DNA from: Klebsormidium nitens
Lineage: Eukaryota; Streptophyta; Klebsormidiophyceae; Klebsormidiales; Klebsormidiaceae
DNA: 40,479 nt
NCBI GenBank assembly: GCA_000708835.1
Contig: DF236974.1
Location: 7,915-48,393, forward strand
Direction of reading: 5' to 3'
The notes under the pieces were generated by a model. That model had not been told where the DNA came from, did not search any database, and saw only the letters and a list, made by a program, of their open reading frames with translations. The translations under genes were made by a program, and so were the position numbers. This document shows, one piece after another, positions 10,639 through 21,458 of this stretch (its first letter is position 1; each line of letters starts with the position of its first letter).

Positions 10639-11273
10639 CTCGTACGCACGAGGCCAGCGGCAGGCGCAGCCGGCCGCACCAGGCCAGCGGCACGCTCAGC
10701 CGGCCGATCTTGTTGCGAGATAGTCAGGGATACATCAGGGGAGAATGTATCCAAGCGGTTCTAGACTGGCTACAATCGTGTAAGCCCGGGTTCCGGTGCC
10801 CGGAGTTTTACATCTGTAGCGCGCGAGCGGATGGCCTGGATGTGGAGAAGGTGTGGGACAGTTTGAAGAGGAAGGTACAGTAAGGAGATGTGGAGTGGCA
10901 GTGCGTTGGCACAATGGTGAACCTGGGGAACATCCATTGGGCTGCGCTCGTAATCTACCGGGGAGACAGGGCAGTGGAGTACTACGATCCGTTTGGAACT
11001 CCGCCAGAGCCCAAGGTCCGAGAATTGCTCGAAGTCCTCGCAAGAAGAGTGGGGAGAAATGTGAGCAACGGAGCGCCGTTCGGGGTGAGGGTGAACAAGG
11101 CGCAACACCAAACCAGCCTAACGGAGTGCGGCCTGCACTTGCTGATCTTCGTGTACAGGAGGTCAACGAACAAGAGGTGGTTTGATTGCACGACAGGCAC
11201 GACGGGGTCAATGAAGGCCTTGAAAGCGTTTTCGAAAGTCATTTTTAGTGGAGAGGCCCTTTTCAATCAGTAG
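10639..11273 (+). other. C48 (Ulp1/adenain-like) cysteine protease exon
   Basis: The exon follows a TTGTGCAG acceptor. The catalytic order is that of clan CE: GNIHW (His codon 10935-10937), YYDPFG (Asp 10986-10988), AQHQTS (Gln 11103 or 11109) and TECGLHLL (Cys 11127-11129). The upstream part, with RGECIQAVLDWLQ and FYICSARADGLDVEKVW, fits the start of Ulp1-type domains. A TAA at 10881 interrupts the domain about 18 codons before the His, and a one-base shift near 10719 separates it from the linker. Compact proteases of this kind occur in cellular deSUMOylases, adenoviruses, nucleocytoplasmic large DNA viruses, Polinton elements and several plant DNA transposons. The NIHWAAL and ECGLHLL contexts favour the viral/transposon type, but that is a judgement. 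The stop codon TAG is at 11271-11273. Confidence 0.75.
10651..10706 (+). repeat. 30-bp direct repeat in the linker
   Basis: Two copies with a 30-bp period start AGGCCAGCGGCA and end AGCCGGCCG; they differ mainly in five middle bases. In the frame joined from exon 8 they code for two QRxAQPA units, a Pro/Ala/Gln linker just before the protease. The multiple-of-three period fits a coding repeat. Confidence 0.75.
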
Positions 11274-11630
11274 AGTCGCCTTGGAAAATACTAGACAGGG
11301 GAATGCGTAACAGAATGTGACAAACATTGTAAGCACACACATTACCGTTTTTGGAATGATGTTCAACCATCAGAAACTATGATCTTGCTTCATTTGCGAT
11401 GAATGGAATGCACGGGGTCTATAACCATCATGAAATGGGTGTATGAACATGAACGGGCTAACGGTCAAGTCTCGAACAAGTACATACGAGTGAGGAATAC
11501 CAAGGAAATACCAAGGAAACTGTTTAGCGCGGTACTGAACCGGCTAAACGGCCTTTGTTGAATATTGAAAGGACACTCAACGGTGCGGTTAACCTTGGGA
11601 GCATAGGGAAGCGGGGGCCGGGCCCGAAAG

Positions 11631-11656
11631 CCCTAAAACCCTGAAACCCTAAAAAA
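11631..11656. repeat. Telomere-like CCCTAAA stretch (telo-box)
   Basis: Three degenerate plant-type telomere units in a row (CCCTAAAA, CCCTGAAA, CCCTAAAA), including a perfect telo-box AAACCCTAAA at 11644-11653. It could be a promoter telo-box for the sulfite oxidase gene about 860 bp downstream, or an interstitial trace. It is far too short to be a chromosome end. Confidence 0.6.
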
Positions 11657-11822
11657 GGTAATTAAAACATTAATAATTAATTTTCTAATAATTATATAAA
11701 ATAAAATGAATAAATCAAAAAATATTATAATATAATATAAATTAATGCTTTAAATACAATAAATGTCTTAAATTTGCTGAAGTTGCAAAATAGATGACGT
11801 CAGCACGTGCAAAATTTTGGAG

Positions 11823-11863
11823 AGTTCGCGAACTTTCGGAGAGTTTGCGGGGTTCGCAAACTC
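11823..11863. repeat. Palindrome plus hairpin pair
   Basis: A perfect 12-bp palindrome AGTTCGCGAACT (11823-11834) is followed seven bases later by a hairpin with 9-bp arms, GAGTTTGCG (11841-11849) and CGCAAACTC (11855-11863), and a GGGTT loop. Further AAACTCTCC/GGAGAGTT words flank both. It could be an operator, a 3'-end hairpin or the edge of a small mobile element. Confidence 0.6.
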
Positions 11864-12508
11864 CCCAGATCTGGCCTGCCAAACTCTCCTGATGGCCACA
11901 CTCGGGTCGGAGGCTTGACTGAACCGTTGATGTCAGAACTGTATGTACTTCTTTAACCTCAGGCAACCAATCGCAAATAGTAATTGGAGGCCCCGTGGGG
12001 AGAGGAACTGAGGAATGCATGCCGAAATGAAGAACTGAAATGAGAAGGGAGCGCTAAATGTGTAGTAGACACATACTGTGCGACTCGGGCGGCCACTCAG
12101 ACTGCCACGACCAAGTTTACGAAGGCCCCTTTACCGCGTTGAGCTCAGGCGTTACCGCCCAACGCCGCGCTGAGAATGACTTATGCTCATTTCTAGTTGT
12201 TGAGTTGGTGCGCTCCGCAAATTATGTGCGCTATTTGAGCAAAGCTGGATTGGAGTTTGGTGACTCTTTAAGTTTGTGCCTTCAAGTTCGACCATTGGCA
12301 GCTCGGCCTCTTGCAAGTTGCAGCCTGTTTTCTTGCCGGGGCCTATGCTAATCAAGACGCATACAGACTCACAGAGCCTGCTTATTGCGAGGGGTTTGCA
12401 GAGTTTGCATCTAGGTGCGGAGTAGAGGAGCAGCAAACTCCATTGTGCTCGAGGAAAATTCGCTTCTAACCAATCCGTGTGGAGCTAATCGTTGGTGTGA
12501 GGTTTCTT

Positions 12509-15500
12509 ATGGCGGAAAGCAAAGAAAAGCACGAGAGCGGCTTGCTCGCCCCTACATCGTACGACAAAGAGCCCCCTAGGGACCCGTCCCTGATCATAAA
12601 CTCCAAGGTACGTTTTTGTCTGCCAGTGACCAATTGTGTTTCAAATCTGTTTGAGCTTCGTTGGTGGTGATATGCACCTGATTCTGCAAGGCCGTTAAGG
12701 ACAATGCAGTATGAAATCTTCGTGTTCCTTAGAAGCCTGTCAGTGAATCACACAAGATGGAGAAGATGTGGTATTAGGGTTCACTTGGAACCCTAATGTG
12801 GGATCACCTTTGCTGAACGTGTTTGACAAGTTTCTAAAGCTCATGCAGAATGCGGCACGCCAGAGATCCATTTGAACCAGCAAACCTGGTAGTCCCAAAA
12901 ACAGATTCTGGTTGCTTGCAGACCCCATTCAATGCAGAGCCGCCCGTGGGGGCCCTGGCGCAGTCATTTATCACACCTACCCCGCACTTCTACAAGAGAA
13001 ACCACGGGCCCATTCCCATCTTGGAAAATGAGGAGGAGTGAGCAGCTGCATGCCTCTTTGGAAACTCCATCGCTGGTCCCATTCTGCTCTGCCAACTGCC
13101 TGCAGCTCGCAGAAGGCCTCGTTGATGCTAAATAATGATGGACGGTTGCCAAGTGCAGCTCAGCTCCCAATGGTCTCACCATGAGCTGTTTTTCTTGGGG
13201 AAGGCAGCGTGTTTGCGCTGGAATCTGACTATTCCACAGCTGGAATCTCAATGCCTGCGGTGCTCGGCGTCACAGCTGGTTCGAAGCAACACAATGCAGA
13301 GCATGGGGATGTTGCCGTCAAGACAGGTGGCCGGCGTGTGGCCCACGAGTCTGCACAAGATAGTCCATCATTCTTGTTGTTAAACCAACCCCGCTCTACG
13401 GCGCAGGTATCGGCTCACGATTGATGGCCTGCTGCCGCACCCAATCAAGCTGACCCTCGCACAGCTCAAAAGCTTGGGGAAGGAAGTCGTGGTGGCTTCG
13501 CTCATGGTAAGTAACTTTTCTGTTGGCGGTATCCGTTGGCTGGCACTCTAAATTGGCTATACTCCCAGTCACAAGATTGCTACCGAGCATCTCGAAGCTT
13601 TGCGGTGGGCAGGCTCGACTGGCAACCCGGACTTGCGGCTTGAATCTGCCGTTGCAAGGCACTTTCGGCCCAGACTAAAAGATTCCTCACTTGGAACTGC
13701 GACATAGGTACCCCTGAACTTACTTGGGCACACTTTGTGAGTCGCATAGATTTGCTGCCGGCTCTCCTGCCCAAATGAAGTTCGACTGGAGTCGATATCA
13801 CCTGTGCTGAACAGGTATCTTTTGTTTTTCCCTCCTGATACAAATCCGTTTCCTGTTACTGCAGTGTGCAGGGAACCGCCGCACCGAGATGAGCAGACTG
13901 AAGGCTGTGCGAGGGGTTGGGTGGGGCCCAGCGGCGGTTGGGAACGCTGTATGGGGTGGAGTGCCTCTGAGCCGGGTCCTGCAGCTGGCAGGGGTCTCGC
14001 AGGGGGCTTGGGAGACGCACTCGGGGGGCCGCCACGTGGAGTTCGTCAGCGTGGACAGGTGTAAAGTGAGGGACTCGTCGACTATCGCCTCGCTTCATCT
14101 GAACCCTTCGGTCCTTTCATCGATGGTTAGTATGGTGTTGGAAAGCAGTCCAACAAATACTTGCGGATGAAACAGCTTGACCACCCCCGGGCGGCCTGAC
14201 GTTCTCTGGATTTGGTGAGTAACGACGATGCTAGGCATGCGAGCATTGCAGCGGCACTTAATCAACCTAGGCCTCGGCCCGGTGTTGCATGACGTCTTTC
14301 TTACTGCACCTCTCTCTCCCACTTCTCATCACCCCCCCTCCCCCTTCCTCCGATCCCATCGTTCACCACACCGGAGCTTGTCTTTCTTTTCTGGTTCCTC
14401 CACCCTTCAAGCTCACACTCTCCCCTTCCTTTTCCCCTTTCTCACTTGGGCTCTCCCCCCCTCTTCGCAGGAAGAGAAGGGTGGCCCGTACCGTGCGTCC
14501 ATCCCCCTGCACATGGCCACGTGTCCCGACCAGGAGGTGCTGCTCGCTTACGAGATGAACGGGGAGCCTTTGCCTCGCGACCACGGTTGCCCGCTGCGCG
14601 CGGTGGTGCCAGGTGTCATCGGGGCGCGCTCCGTCAAGTGGCTGGACAGGATCAACATCCTGGCGGATGAGTGCCAGGTAGGCAGGGAAATGTGGCTTGA
14701 CGCGTTGTGCATTGGGCAAATCCCCCACCAAAAAGGGCTGGTTTTCCGATTTCGCGGTTCACTTAGCGCGGTGTCATGCATCGTTCCAGCAAGAGGGGTT
14801 TGGGAGGCTGTTCTTTTTATGACCCTGCGTAGAGGCAACTTCAGGCTCTGGAGGAACTTTCCAAGAGTCTACGGACTGGGATGCATGTTCCAGAGGAGTC
14901 TTGCAGACTCTCCTCCTTCCAGTCTACAGCCGCCAGAAAGCGAGCACCCGCCTTCAAGTCCAGTCAATGAACAAACGAATCAGGTAAAATGGACACAAGC
15001 CTCACCGAAATCGTTGCGCATGGCTGGCAGGGCTTCTTCCAGCAGCTCGACTACAAGATGTTCCCGCCCTGGGTCGACTGGGACAACGTCAACTGGAGCT
15101 CGCGCAGTTCCATCCAGGACTTTCCCGTTCAGGTGCGTCTGCATGTGGTTGTTTGTGCGAAGACTCACGCTGCTGCAAGCTGGTCTCGGTGTTGTGCTTC
15201 TTCTCGACGTGGGTGCTGAGGAGCTCGCTTTCTTAGCGCTGCCACAGCTTGTGAAAGGATTCTTCCGAGGGCATTGCCTTGGTAAGGTGGTTTTCGGGCT
15301 TCGAGTCCCAGTTCCCCGGGTTTGGATGATCCCCGTAGTGATCTATAGGCTCAGTGAGACGCCCGGTGATTTTTGTGGCTTGAGCCCGCAGTTAAACTCC
15401 TGCCACGTGTCTTGTGTACAGCTGGCGGTGTGCTCGCCGACCTCCAAAGACAGCATCGCGCCCGGTAGCAAGGTAAGTTGAAAAAGGCGTTCGTGCTATG

Positions 15501-16921
15501 ATCCTTTGCGGATATTATCTGGACCGATATAGTACGATTACAGACGCGGATGTTGGCTTTACCTGTGGCGATTCAACTGGCCTGATAGATTACTCTGGCG
15601 AAGCTAGATTGATCTGTATCTCTACTTGGCCCCATACCGATGGGGACTGCCATGCGAAAACCCTGATGTTTCAACAATGTTGTGGTTTCCTTCTGTCAGC
15701 ATTGAGGAAATGTTTGCACGAACTTTGGGCACTTGATAGAGTTTTGTGTCAGATCGGCCATCGACGCAGCGCACCTTTCTGAGGGCCGTTTGGAAGGCTG
15801 GACGATCAATCGTCCGGACATTCGCCACTCGCAAACTACTCCGACATCCTGATTGACGACGGTGTGCCCACTCTAGTAAGATAGGACCAACCGGCCTGCG
15901 TGTCATTCAGCTCCTTCATTCAACCTAGACAGGACACCTCTCACAGTCTCACTCATACGCTATCGACTGCTTCAGGTCACTGTGAAAGGGTATGCCTTGT
16001 CGGGGGGCGGTCGGAAGATCGAACGAGTGGACGTGTCGGTCGACGGGGGTGCCACGTGGGCGGAGGCGCAGCGGCTGCCGCAAGAGGGGACTCACGGACG
16101 CTGGGCTTGGACCCTCTGGAGCCTGTCTGCAATCGTAAATCCGCCGTGCCAAATCATCGCGAAATGTGTAAGTGGAACTTCTGATAACGGGCCACTGCTT
16201 TTCTGAGGACCGTGAGCTGGGTCGGACATCAGCACTGCCAAATGGTTCCAGAATGTTCCTACGACTTCAGCGGTTGGTTTCCGAAAGTGGAAGCTGGAAG
16301 TTGTTCTGCCTTCGTACCCCTGCCTTACCAGATCGTACCCTGCTTTACCAGATCCTCACCAGATCCTCGTGAGATGCGTAAAAGCCAAGGTTTTGGCGCG
16401 ATCCTTGAACATCTTTGATGACAAATATTTGCGCGGACGAGTGGTGTTCAGAGTTGGCCTTCCTGAGACTGGTGACTGCTTTCGGGACTCTAAGCTACAT
16501 GGGATTCGTGCTTCGCTGTTGCTCCGATATCTGAGGCAGCACGCGCGAACGGTATTATTGCTACAGAGTCGGCTTATCCCGAGGCATTGAACGAAGATGT
16601 CAAGTGGTACTTGCGTTGAACGAAGATGTCAAATGGTACTTGTTGAGTTAACGTGCAATGGTTCAGGGTTTGTGTGGATGGATTGCTGGAGTGCTTGTTT
16701 CCTGTCCCGTGTGGTTCGAGCACAAAGGCCAAGGCTGCCGGTGGTTTGACCCTTGAGGTGTCCAGATGCTGTCATTCTCAAAGCAACTAATCCTTCGTTT
16801 GCAGGTAGACGTAGCTTCCAATACGCAACCAGAACGGGTCGAGACGATCTGGAACTTGAGGGGCGTGCTGAACAACTCGTGGTTTAGGGTAGACATTGAG
16901 CCGCCCAAGGCGCGGCTTTAA
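12509..16921 (+). CDS. SO: Sulfite oxidase, plant type
   Basis: Oxidises sulfite to sulfate using the molybdenum cofactor; plant enzymes are peroxisomal and pass electrons to oxygen. Nine exons: 12509-12607, 12922-13037, 13407-13506, 13865-14065, 14471-14677, 15031-15132, 15422-15472, 15976-16167 and 16805-16921. All junctions are GT-AG and in phase, giving 394 residues, close to the 393 of the Arabidopsis enzyme. Diagnostic pieces are [16 protein letters not shown] with the molybdenum-ligand Cys at about residue 106, [64 protein letters not shown] and a C-terminal VWNLRGVLN-like segment. It starts directly with the Mo domain and has no cytochrome b5 domain, as in plants. The last residues are ARL, a canonical PTS1-type peroxisomal signal. 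The Gln usually before the catalytic Cys is Met here, exactly at an exon junction. The start ATG is the first in frame and gives the expected length. Confidence 0.95.
16587..16642. repeat. 29-bp tandem duplication in an intron
   Basis: Two copies of a 27-bp block starting TTGAACGAAGATGTCAA and ending TGGTACTTG lie head to tail (16587-16613 and 16616-16642) with a 29-bp period and one mismatch. They sit in the last intron of the sulfite oxidase gene. A recent local duplication with no evident function. Confidence 0.85.
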
Positions 16922-18074
16922 GCAGCATTGCCATTATTAAAACTCCAACACTAAGGATTCCACTGAGCCCTTGAACTTTGAGACTGAATTCTTGGCCTCC
17001 TTCGTCTGTACATACGCTTCCCGGTCCTCCGATGATAATTTTGGAGTTAGTGTATGGAGACTCAAGGAGTGCTTAACAGTCAAATGTGTAGACTGGTCAG
17101 TTATTAAGCTCAGACGGCCTAGACCGTCACTCATCAGCCTTCCGGCCGATAGCGATTAAGAAGGCTTGTTCTTTTGACCGCTTATCTTAAGAATCGCAAG
17201 GACGTACTTCAAGGACTTCCGATCCTGCGAGCAAGGGCAAAGATTGTCATTCGGTGATTAAGAGGGTCTATCGGAGCTTCGTGCGATCGGTAGAAGAATC
17301 GCCACTATAGGAATCATGCATGCCGTATGCAATCGCATCAATCAATATCAAGGTAGTTTATAAGTCGACCTGCTGCGCCACCATGTCAGTGTCCGTATAA
17401 CTTGCAAGTTGCACATACATATGCGCTTTAATTGAGGTCGCCGAAGAACTTGGAAGCTCTTGGATACATAAATTTTTGTTGCAAGACCGTCACTGGAGTG
17501 CGCATTTAAGAATTTTATGTAGCGCCATCATTGCCTAGCATGCGGGCTGCCGCTGCGGCAACTGCAATGTTAGTAAGACCGTCATGCGTTGATTCAGCAT
17601 ACGAGTTGATCCATGATTTGCAGAGGAGCTTACGGTGCATAAGTTTAGCAGATCTTTCAACTGCCAACTTGGTACGGTAAAATTTGCCACTGAGCTTTAA
17701 TCATGCCGGCATGTGAATTTGTATACGTCTAGCCTAGATCCTGCAAGCGATTCATATGTCACTCGGTGTGCATTAGAATTTGCAAGTCGTAGCTTGTCAC
17801 CTACCTGAAAATGAGCAATCAAGCGACAAACCTATACATACGTGCGAATTCAACTTGCAGCACTTTTGAAGACCATGTCTCATGATTGCGCGCCATCTTG
17901 TCCGCCTAGCTTGTCAACCGGCTAGAATACTTTCGCTAATTTCCACTTCGATCAACAAAACTTAGTCAAATTTGGGGGGGGGGACTATCTTATCTCTCCG
18001 CTTCATTTCATCTATTTTCATTCCAGACTCTGCTAAGATCACAATAATGGTCAAGAGCACAACGAGCTTGCCGT
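16922..18074. other. Convergent spacer, no gene seen
   Basis: This 1.15-kb spacer lies between the 3' ends of the sulfite oxidase (+) and CSLA/C (-) genes, so it should hold both 3' UTRs. ORFs are short and have no recognisable protein. A run of ten G at 17974-17983 is the only notable word. Confidence 0.6.
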
Positions 18075-21000
18075 TTACCAGGCCGTATCAAATGCTTGAG
18101 CATCAACGAGGTTGAGCCCGAAGGCAGCAAAGGTAAGGCTCTGAAGGATCAAGAAGACCGAGTACTGCCAGCGGCTCTCCACAAAGATGCCGTAGATCGC
18201 GGATCCGAAGATGAAGATGGCAATGCAGATTTCGCGCTTGTACACCCTGCATAGCAAGAGAGAAAACACTTTGGTCTTCCTTGAATGTGAGACTTCACAG
18301 GGCTGACGGAAGAAGTTGATTCGGCGTGATGCTTCAGACAGGTTGTAGTCCAGCTTTGGGCTGCAAAGCTTTGCATCAACCATGGTCGCTCGACCGTATA
18401 TCCGTCAAAAATCTGAGGTTTTAGTCGAAACGTTGAAAGACTCACTTGCGACGTGGTTTCTTGACGGGTGCCTTCGGGAGCGGCTGGATCTTGTTGCCGG
18501 TGTGGCTAATTGCAACAGGGTGAACCAGGGGCAAAGTAGTGGTGACGGTGCCGTTGTGCTGGATCCACAAGGGGTCGCCGGGCTTCGTCTTCTTGATCAA
18601 CGGCTTGTCAGCAACCCACTTGCCAAGCTTCGTTGTGACGACCCAACTATGAGAAGATCGAAGGTCCAGAAGGCCGGAGATCATCGCAGACAGCTTGACG
18701 ATGGACATGGCGTTCTCGAAGAGGACGAATGGAATTACGTAGTGCCAGGACCTGCCACAGAGATTAGGCGCGAGGGATCTTCGGATTGCTTCGGTGTTTG
18801 CGCAAAGTCATACCCTTTTCTCACCCTCTATCTCTTGACCAGGGCGGATCAAAGCTTAAGCTGCTTGATTACAAGCACACGTTATTCCGCAAGGAGACAG
18901 CAGGGTGTAATGGTCAAAAGCTCTGAGGCTACGTTGAGCGCTTGCACCTTATGCTGCAAGAGCCTGACCACATACCATGGAGTGAAGATCACCGTCGAGA
19001 TCGTCACAAGAACGGGAACGTAAACCAGTGCCCAGAAAGGAATCGATACCTCCGGAGCAAGAATGCAGATGGGAACCTGCAAGCGAATAAGATGCATAAG
19101 AAGCATTCTTGTGTAGGATGCTCTGTCACCTTCGTGGGACTGTGAGGAGTGTTTCTCAATACACGAGGAAGTGGGCTTTGCTTCGACTTCTCTCGACATA
19201 TCAGACCTTTGAACTTTAACAGTACAACAAGTACATTCAATTCTGGTCCACGTGTCTGTCCTGTACATCCGGCCAGAGCTCGAAAGCCAAAGAAAGGCTC
19301 ACCAGTGTGCAGTAGAAGACGAATGAAACAATGTGCGTTGCAAATAGGCGCGTGCCGAAGAAGAAGAAGTTCAGGTAGATCTTTTGTAGGAGCGGAATCT
19401 GCAAAGCAAAGGCCGCTTTGAGGGGTTTGTAAAGCAATTAATGAGACGAACGCAGTAATCCCGAAAAGATTCCGACAAGGCAATGATTTGGACCCCGTTC
19501 CTGTGATCATTCGAAGGAAACCTGACTTACGTTCGAGGCCCAGACTGCCGCCATCGCTTTTCTCCATAGTTGCATAGGACCACAGCTCCAACGATGCTGT
19601 TGGGAGCGGAACGCAGCGTACGAGGATGGAATCTCGTTCAGGCACTGCAGTGACAAAGGACGATCAGATTGGATAAAATTCAAGCCTTGCATGAAAATAT
19701 CTGTATCATACAAGCCTTGTTGCAGCATTAAAAATCGGATTTCCAAATGCTCAGGTAGGTCGAGGAAAGAAAATTCCGAAAAGTTGTCCCCCTACTTCAG
19801 AAGTATTCGTGGATTGACCTAGTAAAATAGAGATGCTCACCACGACATCGTTCAGAAAGATAAATCTCCACCCCCTCAAGTATGCACGTAACGATAGGTC
19901 CATGTCCTCCACGGTTGTTCTGTTGTTCCAGCCTCCTGCGTCTTCCATGGCTTCGCGGCGCCAAACGCCAGCAGTGCCTTCAGGAAGCGACATAACAAAA
20001 CGGGGCCTCAGGTCCAAATATCTAGATGGCTCGAATTATCTATCTTTTCTCATGTTCCACCGATGCAGTATATGCACCAGAGTGTAATTCATGGCCAGAA
20101 TGTCTCAATCAATTCTCGACAATCAATTCTCGACAAACTCACCGTTGAAGTTGAAAAAATTGCCTGTGGAGAACCTTGCAAATTGCTCGCACTTGATGTG
20201 ATAGTTCAGGGAGATTTCTTGGATCCTGGTGAGAACGGTCTCAGTTGCATTTGCGAATGTCCAGCGGGCTTGGACGAATGCCACTCTTGGATTATCCTGT
20301 AAAGGAGATGGAAGCTTGAAGGTTTGTGTAAGAAAATTCCAGACGAAGAAAAGTTACATGCTGAAGCGGAGATGAGAAGAATCGTCTTTTGCCAATCAGC
20401 AAGCATCAGCACACACTTGTCGGCTACAAGTAACTCGATGAATTCTCTTGAGCAAGCCTTCAGACTGGTTGCATGAAGCAGCACTCAGATAGCCAAAAAG
20501 TTCTCCCGCCTGATCCATGCTGCAAAATCTTCAAGCAAATAAATGAACTTACCACCAGATACGGGACAGTCTTCCTAAGAAAGTTCGACTCGGGCTTGAA
20601 GTCGGCATCAAAGATAGCGATGAAATCGTGATCCTTGACGGAATCTTCAGCCTGCAGGAAAATTGGCGCGTCATTCTTCGATGAAAAACCGACCTGATGT
20701 GCCCTGCTTCATTTTTCACATCGATCCTGTAAGGATAATCGCATGTGCATTGCTGCTTTGTCCCCAGGTACAAAATAGGTAAGCTGAATGGGCAAGATTC
20801 TAATTCTGCTTTGGACAGTTGAACTTACCTCCATCATAGCCCCTGCTTTGAACCCCTTCCTGTTGGATCTCCATCGGTTCTCGATGTTGATACCGTTGGC
20901 CTTCCATTCATTTACCTTGTTACACACGCGTTGACGTGTGATAGGGCATGTTGAATCATCAAGGATTTGAATCTTGAGCCGGTCGCGAGGCCAGTCTAAG

Positions 21001-21458
21001 TCACAACACGCGTCGATGACTTGCTCACAAACCTCCTTCTCGTTGAACATGGGTATCTGCACAACGACCTTCGGAAAACACTTGCTGTTCTTCTCGAGAT
21101 CAGGTAGAGGCGTAGCACTGAATTCATCTTCAGGTTTGGTCCTCAGGATCTTCCAGTACAGAGTGACATAGAAGTGGAAAAGTCGATCAGCTGCCACCAA
21201 GGACGAAAGGAAGGCGCTCACTCCCACCATGATCTGAAGTACTGGAGATATGAAACTGATTCGGACATCCCTCAGCAACTTTGCCAGGAATGACAACTCG
21301 GATCGAAGGCGTTCCTCCTGTTCGCTTAAAAGAACCTCGTTTCTTGGCCAAAAGGCCAGCATATGCTGCAAAGACGGCTGGAGCTGGACGCACAAGATCG
21401 CGAGACAAACGAACACTATAACAAAGACAGGAGTGGAGAAGCAGCCCCGAAAAGCCAT
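18075..21458 (-). CDS. CSLA/CSLC-type beta-1,4-glycan synthase
   Basis: A Golgi-membrane family-2 glycosyltransferase making a beta-1,4-mannan or glucan backbone (CSLA: glucomannan; CSLC: xyloglucan glucan). Nine exons on the minus strand: 21458-20829, 20651-20553, 20296-20143, 19977-19841, 19644-19531, 19398-19303, 19076-18976, 18751-18446 and 18360-18075, all in phase, 640 residues. Catalytic motifs are all present: LDDST (166-170), FDADF (224-228), VEDMD (317-321) and QQHRW (355-359). N-terminal hydrophobic segments lie near residues 8-27 and 70-92, and several more follow QQHRW. Contexts such as FLNDVV...[20 protein letters not shown] and [17 protein letters not shown] read closer to CSLC, whereas the total length and the Lys-rich insert (PVKKPRRK) are its own. 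Streptophyte algae have an ancestral CSLA/C type, so product specificity is not assigned. The last exon reads through a possible 52-nt intron (18300-18249 area), which would break the frame. Confidence 0.9.

Larger units (their letters stand above)
4649..11273 (+). pseudogene. ParB-methyltransferase-C48 protease fusion, decayed
   Basis: Nine exons can be traced: 4649-5335, 5570-5769, 6258-6521, 6588-6673, 6729-6863, 7331-8775, 8973-9137, 9605-10305 and 10639-11273. Almost all have GT donors and CAG/TAG acceptors. The ATG at 4649 is the first in frame; 4751 is an alternative just before a 12-bp tandem repeat coding for GGAK units. The order is a basic Lys/Gly/Ala tail, a ParB-like domain, a helical region, a methyltransferase-like region, an acidic linker and a C48 protease. 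The lesions are frameshifts near 6470, 6800 (G run), 7943 (A run) and 10719, a phase mismatch at the 6673/6729 junction, a TGA at 7428 and a TAA at 10881. Whether exon 8 splices at 10305 (GA|GTAAGG) into the protease or stops at the overlapping TAA 10307-10309 is open; splicing is preferred because the joined frame continues. High GC coding bias persists, so decay is recent or partly assembly error. Confidence 0.65.
11274..12508. other. Spacer with AT-rich and inverted-repeat tract
   Basis: No gene is seen between the relic and sulfite oxidase. Three structured pieces occur. A degenerate CCCTAAA-type stretch lies at 11631-11656. An almost pure A/T tract of about 110 bp lies at 11656-11765. 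A cluster of inverted repeats lies at 11823-11863. After these, 11880-12508 has ordinary composition and presumably holds the sulfite oxidase promoter and 5' UTR. The right end of the accessory element should lie in this spacer, perhaps near the AT tract, but no target-site duplication could be identified. Confidence 0.5.

Noticed and set aside
11631-11656. Chromosome end or telomere
   Set aside because: There are only about three degenerate units, with genes on both sides.
14228-15481. 417-codon plus-strand ORF
   Set aside because: It runs through introns of sulfite oxidase; only the 14471-14677 part is coding, where it coincides with exon 5.
20720-20730. Extra exon in the CSLA/C gene after TTACAG
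   Set aside because: Reading on from the first exon gives a stop after five codons; skipping to the acceptor before 20651 keeps the family sequence intact.
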